Origin: Sphingobacterium rhinopitheci
GTDB lineage: Bacteria; Bacteroidota; Bacteroidia; Sphingobacteriales; Sphingobacteriaceae
Length of the DNA stretch: 64,000 nt
Direction of reading: 5' to 3'
Assembly (NCBI RefSeq): GCF_022627575.1
Contig: NZ_JADEYQ010000002.1
Span: 62,001 to 126,000, forward strand
The notes under the pieces were generated by a model, which did not search any database, was not told where the DNA came from, and saw only the letters and a program-made list of their open reading frames with translations. The position numbers and the translations under genes were made by a program. Below are positions 54,307 through 63,258 of this stretch, piece by piece. The stretch's first letter is position 1, and the number at the start of each line of letters is the position of its first letter.

Positions 54307-54333
54307 CAAAATAATCAACTAAATATTATGCTA

Positions 54334-56118
54334 TTAAAAACAGTATTTATTTTCCTCAATAAGTTTACGTGCAATACGCTGACGCGCATCCTTTACATTG
54401 AAAGGTTGCGCCTTCGTAAAGCGGCGCAGGCCTACCAACATCATATGCAATTCGTCACCTTCACCAAAAGAATACAAAGCTTCTTTGCCCGCAACATTTA
54501 CCTTATCAAGGGCAGAATAGAGATATACTTTGGCCATATCTATAGGCAATGCTGCCGCATCTTCACCTTTGGTATAGTACAATTTTTCGGCACGTAATAA
54601 TACCGATTCAGCAATATATATATAACCGATAATATCCGCTATATTCATCAAAATCTCTTGTTCCTTTGCTAAGGTCATCATCAGCTTCTGCACTGCTGCG
54701 CCAGCAATTAATAATCCTGCTTTCTTCAAATTAGCGATAATCTTTTTTTCTGCAGCAAAAGGAGCATCATCCTCGTCCCCAAAATCTGGGATAGATAACA
54801 ATTCTCCAGCCACCGCTTGCGCAGGCCCCATCAAATCAATTTCGCCTTTCATAGCACGCTTCAACAGCATATCCACCACCAACATACGGTTTACTTCATT
54901 TGTACCTTCGAAGATACGATTGATACGCGAGTCACGGTATGCTCTTTCCATAGGCGCTTCAGCCGAATAGCCCATCCCACCATATATCTGTACCCCCTCA
55001 TCTACGACATAGTCCAACATCTCCGAACACCATACTTTGATAATAGCACACTCTATCGCATATTGCTCCACCGATTTAAGCTTGGCTTTAGCTTCATCCA
55101 TACCGCCCGCAATCAACGCTTCATACACATCGTCTATATTTTGTCCTGCACGATATGCAGCAGATTCAGTAGCAAATAAGCGTATTGCCATCTCGGCCAA
55201 TTTATAGCGGATAGCACCAAACTTAGAGATAGGTAAATTAAACTGCACGCGCTCATTGGCATAATTGACAGCAGTAGATATCACCGAACGAGCAGAGCCA
55301 ATAGTAGCAGCTCCCAATTTGATACGTCCTATATTTAAAATATTAACTGCTATTTTAAAACCATTTTCACGATCGGACAACATATTCTCTACAGGAACAG
55401 CACAGTCATTAAAGAATATTTGTCGCGTAGAAGAACCTTTGATCCCTAATTTATGCTCTTCGGGATTCATCGTGATGCCACCGAAATCCTTCTCTACGAT
55501 AAAAGCAGTTAAATTTTTATCATCATCAATTTTAGCAAAAACAATAAAAATATCAGCGAATCCGCCATTCGTAATCCACATTTTTTGACCATTGATCAGA
55601 TAGTGAGTACCTTCAGCATTCAATTTGGCAGATGTACGTCCCGAATTAGCATCAGATCCTGAGTTAGGCTCCGTTAAACAGTAAGCGGCTTTCCATTCTC
55701 CAGTACCTAGTTTAGGAATATACTTCGCTTTTTGAGCTGCGTCACCATAATATAAAATCGGTAAAGTACCAATTCCTGTATGTGCAGATAACGCTACAGC
55801 AAAGGAAAAACCTCCACCTACAGCATCAGCTACCAGCATAGAAGTATTAAAATTCTTGCCAAAACCACCATACTCCTCAGGTATAGAAACCCCCAACATA
55901 CCCAACTCACCCGATTTATCAAGTAAGCTTTGCATAAGCCCTTCTTCTTGACTATCTATACGGTCCAACTTGTTCAATACTTCTGTTTGCAAGAAGTCCA
56001 AACAAGTTTGGCGTATCATCTGTGCCTCTTCATCAAATTCTTCAGGAATAAATATATCTGTATAAAGAGTTTCCTTAATCACAAATTCACCACCTTTAAT
56101 TACTTTTTTCTCGCTCAT
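54334..56118 (-). CDS. fadE: acyl-CoA dehydrogenase (FadE of the fadN-fadA-fadE type)
   Basis: FAD enzyme for the first step of fatty-acid beta-oxidation, acyl-CoA to trans-2-enoyl-CoA. 594 residues, longer than the 380-residue basic family and equal to Bacillus FadE (YusJ). The classical core shows YCLTEPNSGSDANSGRT and MWITNGGFADIFIVFAK (FAD/substrate), then YGGMGYSAEAPMERAYRDSRINRIFEGTNEVN with the catalytic Glu in FEGTNE; a C-terminal helical extension (about 420-594) follows. Last gene of a four-gene operon behind thiolase (gap 70). Confidence 0.93.
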   Translation of the reverse strand: MSEKKVIKGGEFVIKETLYTDIFIPEEFDEEAQMIRQTCLDFLQTEVLNKLDRIDSQEEGLMQSLLDKSGELGMLGVSIPEEYGGFGKNFNTSMLVADAVGGGFSFAVALSAHTGIGTLPILYYGDAAQKAKYIPKLGTGEWKAAYCLTEPNSGSDANSGRTSAKLNAEGTHYLINGQKMWITNGGFADIFIVFAKIDDDKNLTAFIVEKDFGGITMNPEEHKLGIKGSSTRQIFFNDCAVPVENMLSDRENGFKIAVNILNIGRIKLGAATIGSARSVISTAVNYANERVQFNLPISKFGAIRYKLAEMAIRLFATESAAYRAGQNIDDVYEALIAGGMDEAKAKLKSVEQYAIECAIIKVWCSEMLDYVVDEGVQIYGGMGYSAEAPMERAYRDSRINRIFEGTNEVNRMLVVDMLLKRAMKGEIDLMGPAQAVAGELLSIPDFGDEDDAPFAAEKKIIANLKKAGLLIAGAAVQKLMMTLAKEQEILMNIADIIGYIYIAESVLLRAEKLYYTKGEDAAALPIDMAKVYLYSALDKVNVAGKEALYSFGEGDELHMMLVGLRRFTKAQPFNVKDARQRIARKLIEENKYCF

Positions 56119-56188
56119 AACTGTTTATCAATTAGCTTAAGTAACCTATAAAAAAATAGTACTTAATTGGTTTATAAAAAACTTACTA

Positions 56189-57364
56189 TCAATCTAACAT
56201 TTCAAAAATACCTGCTGCCCCTTGACCTGTCCCCACACACATAGTCACCATACCATACTTTTTCCCTCGGCGCTTCAATTCATTAAGAACCTGCACAGTA
56301 AGCTTAGCACCTGTACATCCTAATGGATGACCGAGCGCTATCGCACCGCCATTTACATTTACTTTGTCTTCATCCAATCCTAGTTCTCGAATTACAGCCA
56401 ACGATTGGGAAGCAAAAGCTTCATTTAACTCGAAGAGATCTACATCCTCTAGTTTGAGCCCTGCCATTGCTAACGCTTTTGGAATAGCCACAATAGGACC
56501 TATGCCCATGATGCGGGGAGGAACGCCGGCTACAGCATAAGAAACAAGTTTTGCAATAGGCTTCAAACCCAATTCTTCCACTTTTCGAGCAGACATCACC
56601 AATACAAAAGCTGCACCATCCGAAGTCTGCGAAGAATTGCCCGCTGTCACACAACCATCGGCAGCAAATACGGGTCGCAGCTTAGCTAATGCTTCTAAAG
56701 AAGAATCCGCACGTGGCCCTTCATCAGTATCGACAACATACTCGCGCATCGCGATCTTGCCATTTTGTACATAATTCTCCCTCACCGTAATAGGTACAAT
56801 ACCATCCTGCAAATTTCCATTCTTGATGGCTGCGACGGCTTTTTGATGGGACTTCAGCGCAAAGGCATCTTGATCTGCTCTTGATATGTTATACTCTTTG
56901 GCTACAGCTTCTGCTGTCAAACCCATTCCCCAATACCGATCAGGGTTATCTTTTGCGACTTTAGGATTTGGAACAATCTTCCAACCACCAAAAGGCATTC
57001 CCGACATCACCTCTACGCCACCTGCAATAATGATATCAGCCATACCCGCCTTTATCTTTGCTGTAGCTGTAGCTATGGTATCCAATCCTGATGCACAGTA
57101 ACGATTTATTGTCACAGCAGGAACTTTATCCGTATCTAAACCCAATAAGGATATAAAACGTGCTAAATTCATCCCTTGCTCTGCCTCAGGCATTGCATTA
57201 CCAACGATAACATCATCGATATCATCTTTATTTAAGTGGGGCACTGCGGCCACCAAATGCTTTATTACTTCTGCTGCTAAATCGTCAGCGCGCATAAAAC
57301 GAAACCCACCTCTGGGTGCTTTCGCTACTGCTGTACGATAACCTGCTACAATATATGCTTCCAT
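56189..57364 (-). CDS. fadA: acetyl-CoA C-acyltransferase (3-ketoacyl-CoA thiolase)
   Basis: Thiolytic last step of beta-oxidation, 391 residues (the same length as Bacillus FadA/YusK). Catalytic Cys90 in [12 protein letters not shown], His in [13 protein letters not shown] context and [15 protein letters not shown], and the second Cys in [13 protein letters not shown] are all present. It lies between the multifunctional enzyme (51-base gap) and the acyl-CoA dehydrogenase. Biosynthetic acetoacetyl-CoA thiolase is the alternative but the operon argues for degradation. Confidence 0.94.
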   Translation of the reverse strand: MEAYIVAGYRTAVAKAPRGGFRFMRADDLAAEVIKHLVAAVPHLNKDDIDDVIVGNAMPEAEQGMNLARFISLLGLDTDKVPAVTINRYCASGLDTIATATAKIKAGMADIIIAGGVEVMSGMPFGGWKIVPNPKVAKDNPDRYWGMGLTAEAVAKEYNISRADQDAFALKSHQKAVAAIKNGNLQDGIVPITVRENYVQNGKIAMREYVVDTDEGPRADSSLEALAKLRPVFAADGCVTAGNSSQTSDGAAFVLVMSARKVEELGLKPIAKLVSYAVAGVPPRIMGIGPIVAIPKALAMAGLKLEDVDLFELNEAFASQSLAVIRELGLDEDKVNVNGGAIALGHPLGCTGAKLTVQVLNELKRRGKKYGMVTMCVGTGQGAAGIFEMLD

Positions 57365-57415
57365 TTTTTTTGAGTTTGTAGTTAGATACTAAATCTAAAG
57401 TCTCCATTCTAATAG

Positions 57416-59842
57416 CTAGTTTCTTAAAGGTTTACCCTTCGTCAACATATGTTGGATACGCTCTAAGGATTTGCGCTCAGCACATAACTCCAAAAAAGCT
57501 TTCCGTTCCAAGTCTAGGAGATATTGCTCAGACACTTCTGTTGGCATTGATAAATCACCACCACACATTACCCATCCTAATTTTTCTGAAATCTTTTTAT
57601 CATGCTCGGATATGTATTTACCTTCACGCATAGAATCCGCCCCTACATATACAATGCCCAATCCTTGGTTTCCCAATACTTTGATATCTGTCCGTTGAAT
57701 GGGTTGAACATAACCAGCTTCAGCCAACGCTATTGCTTTGGATTTAGCATCTGCTAATAAACGAGAACGATTCATCGTGATAGCATATTTCCCTTGCTGC
57801 AGGTATCCCAATTCAAAAGCTTCGACAGCTGAAGTCGATACTTTTGCTTGACCTATCGTCAAGAAACGATCCTTCAATGTATTTTGGACGATTTGATCTG
57901 GCTTATATTCATCTGAAGCACGCAAAGCGAACTCCTTGGATCCACCACCACCAGGTATCACGCCAACACCAAATTCTACTAATCCCATATACGTCTCCGC
58001 ATGCAATTGCACAAAATCAGCATGCATTGAAAATTCACAGCCTCCTCCTAGTGTCAACTGGAATGGAGCTGCTACAACAGGAATGGACGAATAGCGTAGG
58101 CGCATGGCTGTATTTTGAAACATACGAACGGCTATATTTAACTCGTCGTAATCTTGCTCTACAGCGATCATAAAGATCATCCCAATATTTGCACCTGCAG
58201 AGAAATTTTTGCCATCGTTAGAAATTACTAAACCACGGTATTCCTTTTCAGCCAAGTCAATCGCTTTATTGATCCCCTGAATGACATCAGCACCGATAGT
58301 ATTCATCTTGGTATGAAACTCACAGTTGATGATACCATCTCCCAAATCAATAATAGAAACACCCGAATTTTTCCAAATGGTATTGGACTCACGGATATGA
58401 TCTAAGACAATCAAATCCTCAGCACCAGGAATTACCTGATATGATTTACTCGAAATATCATAATAATGGCGTACACCATTCTCTACTTTGTAGAATGACT
58501 CAGCACCCGAAGCCAGCATATCACGAACCCATTGTGCTACTTCGCCTGTCTGCCCAGGAAGACGTTTGGGCTCCGCTTTGATCTTAGTTAAAGTATCACG
58601 AACACCTAGTGCATCCCATACTTCAAAAGGTCCTATCTCCCAACCAAAGCCAGCACGCATCGCATCATCTATACGAAAAAAATCATCTGTTATCTCTGGC
58701 ACACGGTTAGATACGTACTCAAACAAAGGATAATGCATAGCCCTGAACAATTCAGCTGCTTTATCATTCCCTTGTTCATAGACTTTCATTCGTTGACGGA
58801 TATCCTCTACCAATTTGGTAGCTTCCAGCGTCGAGGACTTTACTTTTGCCGGAGCACCGTAATCAAAAGATTTTAGGTTTAAAGCAAGGATTTCAGAGCT
58901 ACCATCCGCAGCTTTAACTTTTTGATAAAATCCTTTTTTTGTTTTTTCTCCCAACCACTTATTATTCACCATCTGGGTAATAAATGAAGGGAGCGTAAAT
59001 ATACCTTTAGCTTCATCATTGGGAGCATTTTGCGCTAAGCCATTAGCTACATTTACCAATGTATCTAAACCTACGACATCGGCAGTACGAAAAGTAGCCG
59101 ATTTAGGATGCCCCATGGCAGGTCCCGTATACTTATCTACTTCTTCTATTGTTAGCTCCAATGGCTCGACCAAATGTGTCAATGCTAACATAGAATAAAC
59201 ACCAATTCTATTGCCTATAAATGCGGGTGTATCTTTACATAGAACTACTGTTTTACCTAGCCTTTTATCGCCAAAACTCACCAAGAAGTCAACGACATCT
59301 TTATTGGTCTTAGCTGTAGGTATAATTTCGAAAAGCTGTAAATATCGTGGAGGATTAAAAAAGTGTGTACCACAAAAATGTGTAGCAAAATCATCAGATC
59401 GCCCTTCTATCATCAAATGAATAGGAATACCTGAAGTATTTGAGGTCACTAAGGTGCCAGGTTTACGGTACTTCTCGACTTGCTCAAACACAGATTGCTT
59501 GATATCGAGACGCTCAACCACGACCTCTATCACCCAATCTACCTGTGCTATCTTTGGCATGTCATCCTCAAAATTTCCGGTCTGTATACGCTTAGCAAAG
59601 GATGCACTATATAGCGGCGCAGGGTTGGATTTTATAGCGGTATCCAAAGATAAGTTTACAATACGATTGCGTACCGCTGGATGCGCTAATGTCATCCCCT
59701 TTGCTTCTTCGGTAGGTAGCAATTCCTTTGGATTAATATCCAATAACAATACTTCCACACCTATATTAGCAAAGTGGCAGGCAATTCGTGAGCCCATCAC
59801 TCCCGAACCTAATACAGCAACTTTTTTAATACTTCTATTCAT
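57416..59842 (-). CDS. fadN: 3-hydroxyacyl-CoA dehydrogenase/enoyl-CoA hydratase fusion (FadN type)
   Basis: Bifunctional beta-oxidation enzyme of 808 residues. The dehydrogenase comes first: NAD motif VAVLGSGVMGSRIACHFANIG at the N-terminus, HFFNPPRYLQLFEI and KDTPAFIGNRIGVY, through about residue 440. The hydratase/isomerase comes second: FSAGANIGMIF and QLTLGGGCEFSMHADFV (oxyanion hole), then GVGVIPGGGGSKEFALRA. This order is the reverse of E. coli FadB and the same as Bacillus FadN (YusL). It is first of the catalytic genes after the MarR regulator (gap 24). Confidence 0.93.
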   Translation of the reverse strand: MNRSIKKVAVLGSGVMGSRIACHFANIGVEVLLLDINPKELLPTEEAKGMTLAHPAVRNRIVNLSLDTAIKSNPAPLYSASFAKRIQTGNFEDDMPKIAQVDWVIEVVVERLDIKQSVFEQVEKYRKPGTLVTSNTSGIPIHLMIEGRSDDFATHFCGTHFFNPPRYLQLFEIIPTAKTNKDVVDFLVSFGDKRLGKTVVLCKDTPAFIGNRIGVYSMLALTHLVEPLELTIEEVDKYTGPAMGHPKSATFRTADVVGLDTLVNVANGLAQNAPNDEAKGIFTLPSFITQMVNNKWLGEKTKKGFYQKVKAADGSSEILALNLKSFDYGAPAKVKSSTLEATKLVEDIRQRMKVYEQGNDKAAELFRAMHYPLFEYVSNRVPEITDDFFRIDDAMRAGFGWEIGPFEVWDALGVRDTLTKIKAEPKRLPGQTGEVAQWVRDMLASGAESFYKVENGVRHYYDISSKSYQVIPGAEDLIVLDHIRESNTIWKNSGVSIIDLGDGIINCEFHTKMNTIGADVIQGINKAIDLAEKEYRGLVISNDGKNFSAGANIGMIFMIAVEQDYDELNIAVRMFQNTAMRLRYSSIPVVAAPFQLTLGGGCEFSMHADFVQLHAETYMGLVEFGVGVIPGGGGSKEFALRASDEYKPDQIVQNTLKDRFLTIGQAKVSTSAVEAFELGYLQQGKYAITMNRSRLLADAKSKAIALAEAGYVQPIQRTDIKVLGNQGLGIVYVGADSMREGKYISEHDKKISEKLGWVMCGGDLSMPTEVSEQYLLDLERKAFLELCAERKSLERIQHMLTKGKPLRN

Positions 59843-59866
59843 AATTATTAAGTTTACGATTTGTAA

Positions 59867-60328
59867 TTAAGCTTCGACGCTAGATCTATCTTCGTAAGAC
59901 AGCGCAAGCCCATTGACCTTGACCAGCAAATTTTCTAACTGCAGTCTTTCTTTTTCAGAAAGCTGTTTTTCCAAAAAAGTATTAAACCCTCTCACTACAT
60001 CTTTAGCAATCTTACGCTTCTCTACCCCTAGTGGTGTAAGATATACTTTTACAGAGCGCTTATCATCTTCATTGACTTCACGATATATAAAACCCAAGCA
60101 TTCAAGATTATTAAGGATTCTAGACAATGAAGTAGTCTTCACTCCAGTAGCGTTTGCGATTTGAGACACGGAGGTTCCTTCTTTATGTATATTGATCAAA
60201 ATATAGCCTGCAGCTTGTGTAAAGCCATGTTGCGAAGCTATTGTATTATACTTATTTACGACTGTCTGCCAGGTAGATTTAAGAAGATAATCTATAGTTT
60301 TATTTTGGTTCATAGTACCTATTAACAT
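59867..60328 (-). CDS. MarR-family regulator of the beta-oxidation operon
   Basis: A 153-residue winged-helix repressor. The DNA-binding core is TSVSQIANATGVKTTSLSRILNNLECLGFIYREVNEDDKRSVKVYLTPLG, with the wing residues DDKRS typical of MarR. ATG at 60328 is given; an ATG five codons in (60313) is equally possible. Being first in the operon with fadN-fadA-fadE, and with a palindrome beside its own -7 box, it most likely represses the operon and responds to an acyl-CoA or fatty acid, an inference from location. Confidence 0.87.
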   Translation of the reverse strand: MLIGTMNQNKTIDYLLKSTWQTVVNKYNTIASQHGFTQAAGYILINIHKEGTSVSQIANATGVKTTSLSRILNNLECLGFIYREVNEDDKRSVKVYLTPLGVEKRKIAKDVVRGFNTFLEKQLSEKERLQLENLLVKVNGLALSYEDRSSVEA

Positions 60329-60340
60329 ATATTTAGTTTA

Positions 60341-60354
60341 TTATGCAAGCATAA
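60341..60354 (-). promoter_or_regulatory. candidate MarR operator
   Basis: TTATGCAAGCATAA has perfect 6-base arms TTATGC/GCATAA with a 2-base centre. It directly abuts the minus-strand -7 box, so a bound dimer would cover the transcription start of the operon. Confidence 0.6.
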
Positions 60355-60362
60355 CAAATTTA
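60355..60362 (-). promoter_or_regulatory. -7 box of the marR-fadN-fadA-fadE operon
   Basis: The minus strand reads TAAATTTG, a TAnnTTTG match, 26 bases upstream of the ATG at 60328 (41 from 60313). Confidence 0.5.
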
Positions 60363-60553
60363 ATATTTATAATTACAATTTCAAATAGCTAACGATTTTT
60401 TAAATAAAAAAGTGACTGAATTAAATCAGTTAATAATTTTAACCACTCAGAGCCTGTTATGTTGATAACTTTTTAATACTGAATATCAAGTCTTTAACAT
60501 TAAATTAGCGTATGTTATAAACACATTTCATAAAATTAACGTTAATATTCTAT

Positions 60554-60561
60554 TACCTTTG
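60554..60561 (+). promoter_or_regulatory. -7 box before the oxygenase gene
   Basis: TACCTTTG matches TAnnTTTG and ends 19 bases before the ATG at 60581. The 252-bp region is shared with the divergent marR operon. Confidence 0.5.
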
Positions 60562-60580
60562 TAAAACAAACTCAAACAAT

Positions 60581-61543
60581 ATGGCATTAGTAAATATCCC
60601 AAGATTAAATTTACAGCATTACACCGAAGGTAATGCAGAACAAAAAAATCAGTTTGTTCAAGATATTGGAAAAGCATTTAATGAGACAGGTTTTGTTACT
60701 ATCGCAAATCATGGCCTTAGCACAGAGCTTATTGAAGATCTATATACAACAGTTAAAGCATTCTTTGACTTACCACAAGACGTAAAAGATAAGTATGAAT
60801 TTCCAGAATTAGCAGGACAAAGGGGTTATACAAGTAAAGGGCGTGAGAAAGCTAAAGATTCAAAAGTCCCTGACTTAAAGGAATTTTGGCAACGTGGTCA
60901 GACTATTGTTGGAGAAGAATATTCTAAAGCGGATTTCCCAGACAACCCAGAAGTTGCTGAACTACCTAGATTCGATGCTGTAACAGGAGAAACATACAAA
61001 AAATTGGAAGATACAGGCCGTAGTCTATTAAAAGCTATTGCTACGTATTTAGAATTAGATGAAAACTACTTTGAACAATTTGTTATCAATGGTAATTCTA
61101 TATTAAGAGCTATTCATTATTTCCCGATCACAAATCCGGAGAATCTTGCTCCAGATGCTGTTCGCGCAGGTGCTCATGAGGACATTAACTTAATTACATT
61201 GTTAATTGGAGCTAGTGCAGATGGCTTAGAGGTAATGACGAAAGATGGCGAATGGTTCCCTATCAAAGCAAATGGTGAAGATATTGTTATCAATGTAGGA
61301 GACATGTTACAACGCTTGACCAACAACAAATTGAAATCTACTACGCACCGCGTTGTAAATCCTCCCGTAGAGAAAATGGGTACCTCCCGTTATTCTATTC
61401 CATTCTTCTTACATCCAAAAGGATCAATGAGTTTAGCTTCTTTAGATTCTTGCATCTCTGAGGCATATCCAAAGGCATATGAAGATTATACTGCAGGTCA
61501 ATACTTAGACGAACGTCTAAGAGAGATAGGTTTGAAAATGTAA
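60581..61543 (+). CDS. isopenicillin-N-synthase-like 2OG-Fe(II) oxygenase
   Basis: A 320-residue non-heme iron dioxygenase. The N-terminal DIOX_N part (VNIPRLNLQHY, FNETGFVTIANHGLS, FFDLPQDVKDKYEF) is followed by the jelly-roll core with the facial triad HxD...H: AHEDINLITLLIGA supplies His and Asp, STTHRVVNPP the distal His, and RYSIPFF carries the Arg that binds 2-oxoglutarate. Bacteroidota commonly have one such protein, of unknown substrate; nothing nearby makes a secondary metabolite. It is divergent from the beta-oxidation operon and followed by a hairpin. Confidence 0.9.
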   Translation: MALVNIPRLNLQHYTEGNAEQKNQFVQDIGKAFNETGFVTIANHGLSTELIEDLYTTVKAFFDLPQDVKDKYEFPELAGQRGYTSKGREKAKDSKVPDLKEFWQRGQTIVGEEYSKADFPDNPEVAELPRFDAVTGETYKKLEDTGRSLLKAIATYLELDENYFEQFVINGNSILRAIHYFPITNPENLAPDAVRAGAHEDINLITLLIGASADGLEVMTKDGEWFPIKANGEDIVINVGDMLQRLTNNKLKSTTHRVVNPPVEKMGTSRYSIPFFLHPKGSMSLASLDSCISEAYPKAYEDYTAGQYLDERLREIGLKM

Positions 61544-61566
61544 ATAAACACAAACAAAATAGTAAG

Positions 61567-61602
61567 AGTAAAGGCGGATCTTTTTTTAAGACCGCCTTTA
61601 CT
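61567..61602 (+). terminator. hairpin terminator after the oxygenase gene
   Basis: Arms 61567-61577 and 61592-61602 (core GGCGG/CCGCC) are perfectly complementary around a T-rich loop. The downstream tract is only weakly T-rich, but the position 24 bases after the stop fits. Confidence 0.65.
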
Positions 61603-61749
61603 TATTTATATACAAAAATATCTGGCAACAACAATTCTCATAGCTTATACTTGAGAATTACAAAAAAGAACATACCTCATTAAACCTTTCCATGCAAAAT
61701 ACCTCTACCTATTAATTCTTATATCAGTATCTAACTAAAAACCAAACAC

Positions 61750-62061
61750 ATGAAGTATCAATTCACAAAAGCACTTTTATTAACACTCATCCTAAGTTCA
61801 TGCTCTGCATACCATATAGCACAAATGAACCAGGAGAAAATGGAAAAACTCAAACTCGGTATGTCAAAGGAAGAATTAACATCAATACTTGGTAAAAAAT
61901 ATACTATAAGCAGTAAGGAATCAAACGGAACAGAGATAACTGAAATTTTATCCTATGAAAACTTCCCCTATGACGAATATTATTTATTTGAATTCAGTAA
62001 TAATAGACTTCAAAAATGGAAAAGAGAGTTTAAACCAACGAATATAGAAAACAAAAAATAA
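61750..62061 (+). CDS. small BamE/SmpA-like lipoprotein
   Basis: A 103-residue lipoprotein: signal and lipobox LTLILSSC (Cys18), then KMEKLKLGMSKEELTSILGKKYTISSKES, the helix pair typical of the SmpA/OmlA (BamE-like) fold, and two or three strands (ITEILSYENF, YYLFEFSNNRLQKWKREF). In Proteobacteria BamE helps assemble outer-membrane proteins; small lone copies like this are common in Bacteroidota with no known role. It is monocistronic. Confidence 0.75.
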   Translation: MKYQFTKALLLTLILSSCSAYHIAQMNQEKMEKLKLGMSKEELTSILGKKYTISSKESNGTEITEILSYENFPYDEYYLFEFSNNRLQKWKREFKPTNIENKK

Positions 62062-62089
62062 GTCGGCATTTGAAACCGAATTATTTTGT

Positions 62090-62446
62090 TTACACTAAAC
62101 TATCCTTTATAGATTTCGGCAATGATTTAAAAACCAAATCATAGCTATCAGCAATCAACTCTTTAAGTTTGTAATCCGATAATTCGCGATTACAATATAC
62201 TGTATTCCAATGCTTCTTATTCATATGATAACCCGGCAGTACTGTTTGTTCATACTGTTCACGAAGCTCAATCGCATACTCAGGATCACATTTGACATTA
62301 AATCGGACACTATCCATTTGGTCCAGCCCAACAAGTAGAAATATCTTACCTCCTACTTTAAACACTAAAGTATCAGGGCCAAAAGGCATTTCTTCAGTGA
62401 CAAAAGATAAGGATAAACAAAATTCTCTTATATCTTCGATATGCAT
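62090..62446 (-). CDS. MmcQ/YjbR-family protein
   Basis: A 118-residue protein of the MmcQ/YjbR family with a CyaY-like fold. Recognised by IEDIREFCLSLSFVTEEMPFGPDTLVFKVGGKIF, the CDPEYAIELREQY turn and HMNKKHWNTVYCNRELSD. The family is called DNA-binding from structure but its function is not established. It converges on the BamE-like gene with 28 bases between stops and precedes no other minus gene closely. Confidence 0.9.
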   Translation of the reverse strand: MHIEDIREFCLSLSFVTEEMPFGPDTLVFKVGGKIFLLVGLDQMDSVRFNVKCDPEYAIELREQYEQTVLPGYHMNKKHWNTVYCNRELSDYKLKELIADSYDLVFKSLPKSIKDSLV

Positions 62447-62493
62447 ATTTTAATAGATAATGTACCAGCCCAATATAATAGAATTTTAGATTA

Positions 62494-63045
62494 TTAAGAT
62501 AATAAAGCCTTCAATTCAGTTTGAATTTCAGCACCTTTATCCTCATTGTACCATTTTTGTACTACTTCTTTAATAGCCTCAAACTCCAATCCTTCTGCTT
62601 TCAATTTTAAGAATAACTCTTGAAGTTTAGCAGGCCTTGGTCCCCAAACAACAATATCCTCGTCTTTTTCATTACGGATAATCAATTTAGGGATAGACTT
62701 GCCCCCATTTGTCAAATATTTATCGATCAATAAAGGTTCTTGATCTCTCAATTGGATATCTAATGTAATATTAGGATTTCCTTCTACCAATTTAAAAATT
62801 TGGGGTACTGAATGTGCTGCATCACCACACCAAGGCTCTGTAATGACAATCCACGTTTGCTTTTCACAGATAGCATTTACAAAATCCTTCGCTTGTGTAG
62901 TTGGTTCAAATTTCTTCAACCATCTTGACATACGTGACCAATTCAATTTGGTATACTTCAAATACTCTTCATCTTGGTATAAAGAATAGGCAGATGGATT
63001 CTTTAGGATGGCATCAAAATAATCTAAATAATCTTCAAATTTCAT
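62494..63045 (-). CDS. thioredoxin-family protein with a single active-site cysteine
   Basis: A 183-residue cytosolic protein; ATG at 63045 (MKFEDYLDYF) is used because the TTG ten codons earlier adds a short unrelated lead. The thioredoxin-like domain carries WIVITEPWCGDAAHSVPQIF, where CxxC is reduced to WCGDA with one Cys, then NITLDIQLRDQEPLLIDKYLTNGGKSIPKLIIRN with the cis-Pro, as in Thioredoxin_9 proteins. Monothiol chemistry or a purely structural role is possible. It is separated from the MmcQ gene by 47 bases and may share its transcript. Confidence 0.85.
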   Translation of the reverse strand: MKFEDYLDYFDAILKNPSAYSLYQDEEYLKYTKLNWSRMSRWLKKFEPTTQAKDFVNAICEKQTWIVITEPWCGDAAHSVPQIFKLVEGNPNITLDIQLRDQEPLLIDKYLTNGGKSIPKLIIRNEKDEDIVVWGPRPAKLQELFLKLKAEGLEFEAIKEVVQKWYNEDKGAEIQTELKALLS

Positions 63046-63258
63046 AACATACAAATATGCTTCAAAAATAAACAATTACTAATATAGTTGACTGAAACTT
63101 ATTTAAACTGACTTTCTTATGGCTTTATTTCAACTACTAATTCTTTAAATAAAACTTTTTCACTTCATATATGAAATATATTCGTCATTGAAATGTTGCA
63201 ATAATTTAACATTCATTAATACTACTTCCATTAACTTTACTTCTTTATAACCCATCAT

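Larger units (their letters stand above)
53957..54333. other. 377-bp intergenic control region of the receptor gene
   Basis: Contains, toward the receptor gene, the palindrome at 53977-53994, the shared 13-bp element at 54042-54054 next to a TTCGCGAA palindrome, a minus-strand TACATTTG (-7 match) at 54210-54217 and, at the far end, the terminator of the beta-oxidation operon. The implied leader is about 250 bases, long for this genome. No gene is visible. Confidence 0.5.

Noticed and set aside
54817..55179. 120-codon frame antisense to fadE
   Set aside because: His/Ile-rich artefact opposite the conserved acyl-CoA dehydrogenase core.
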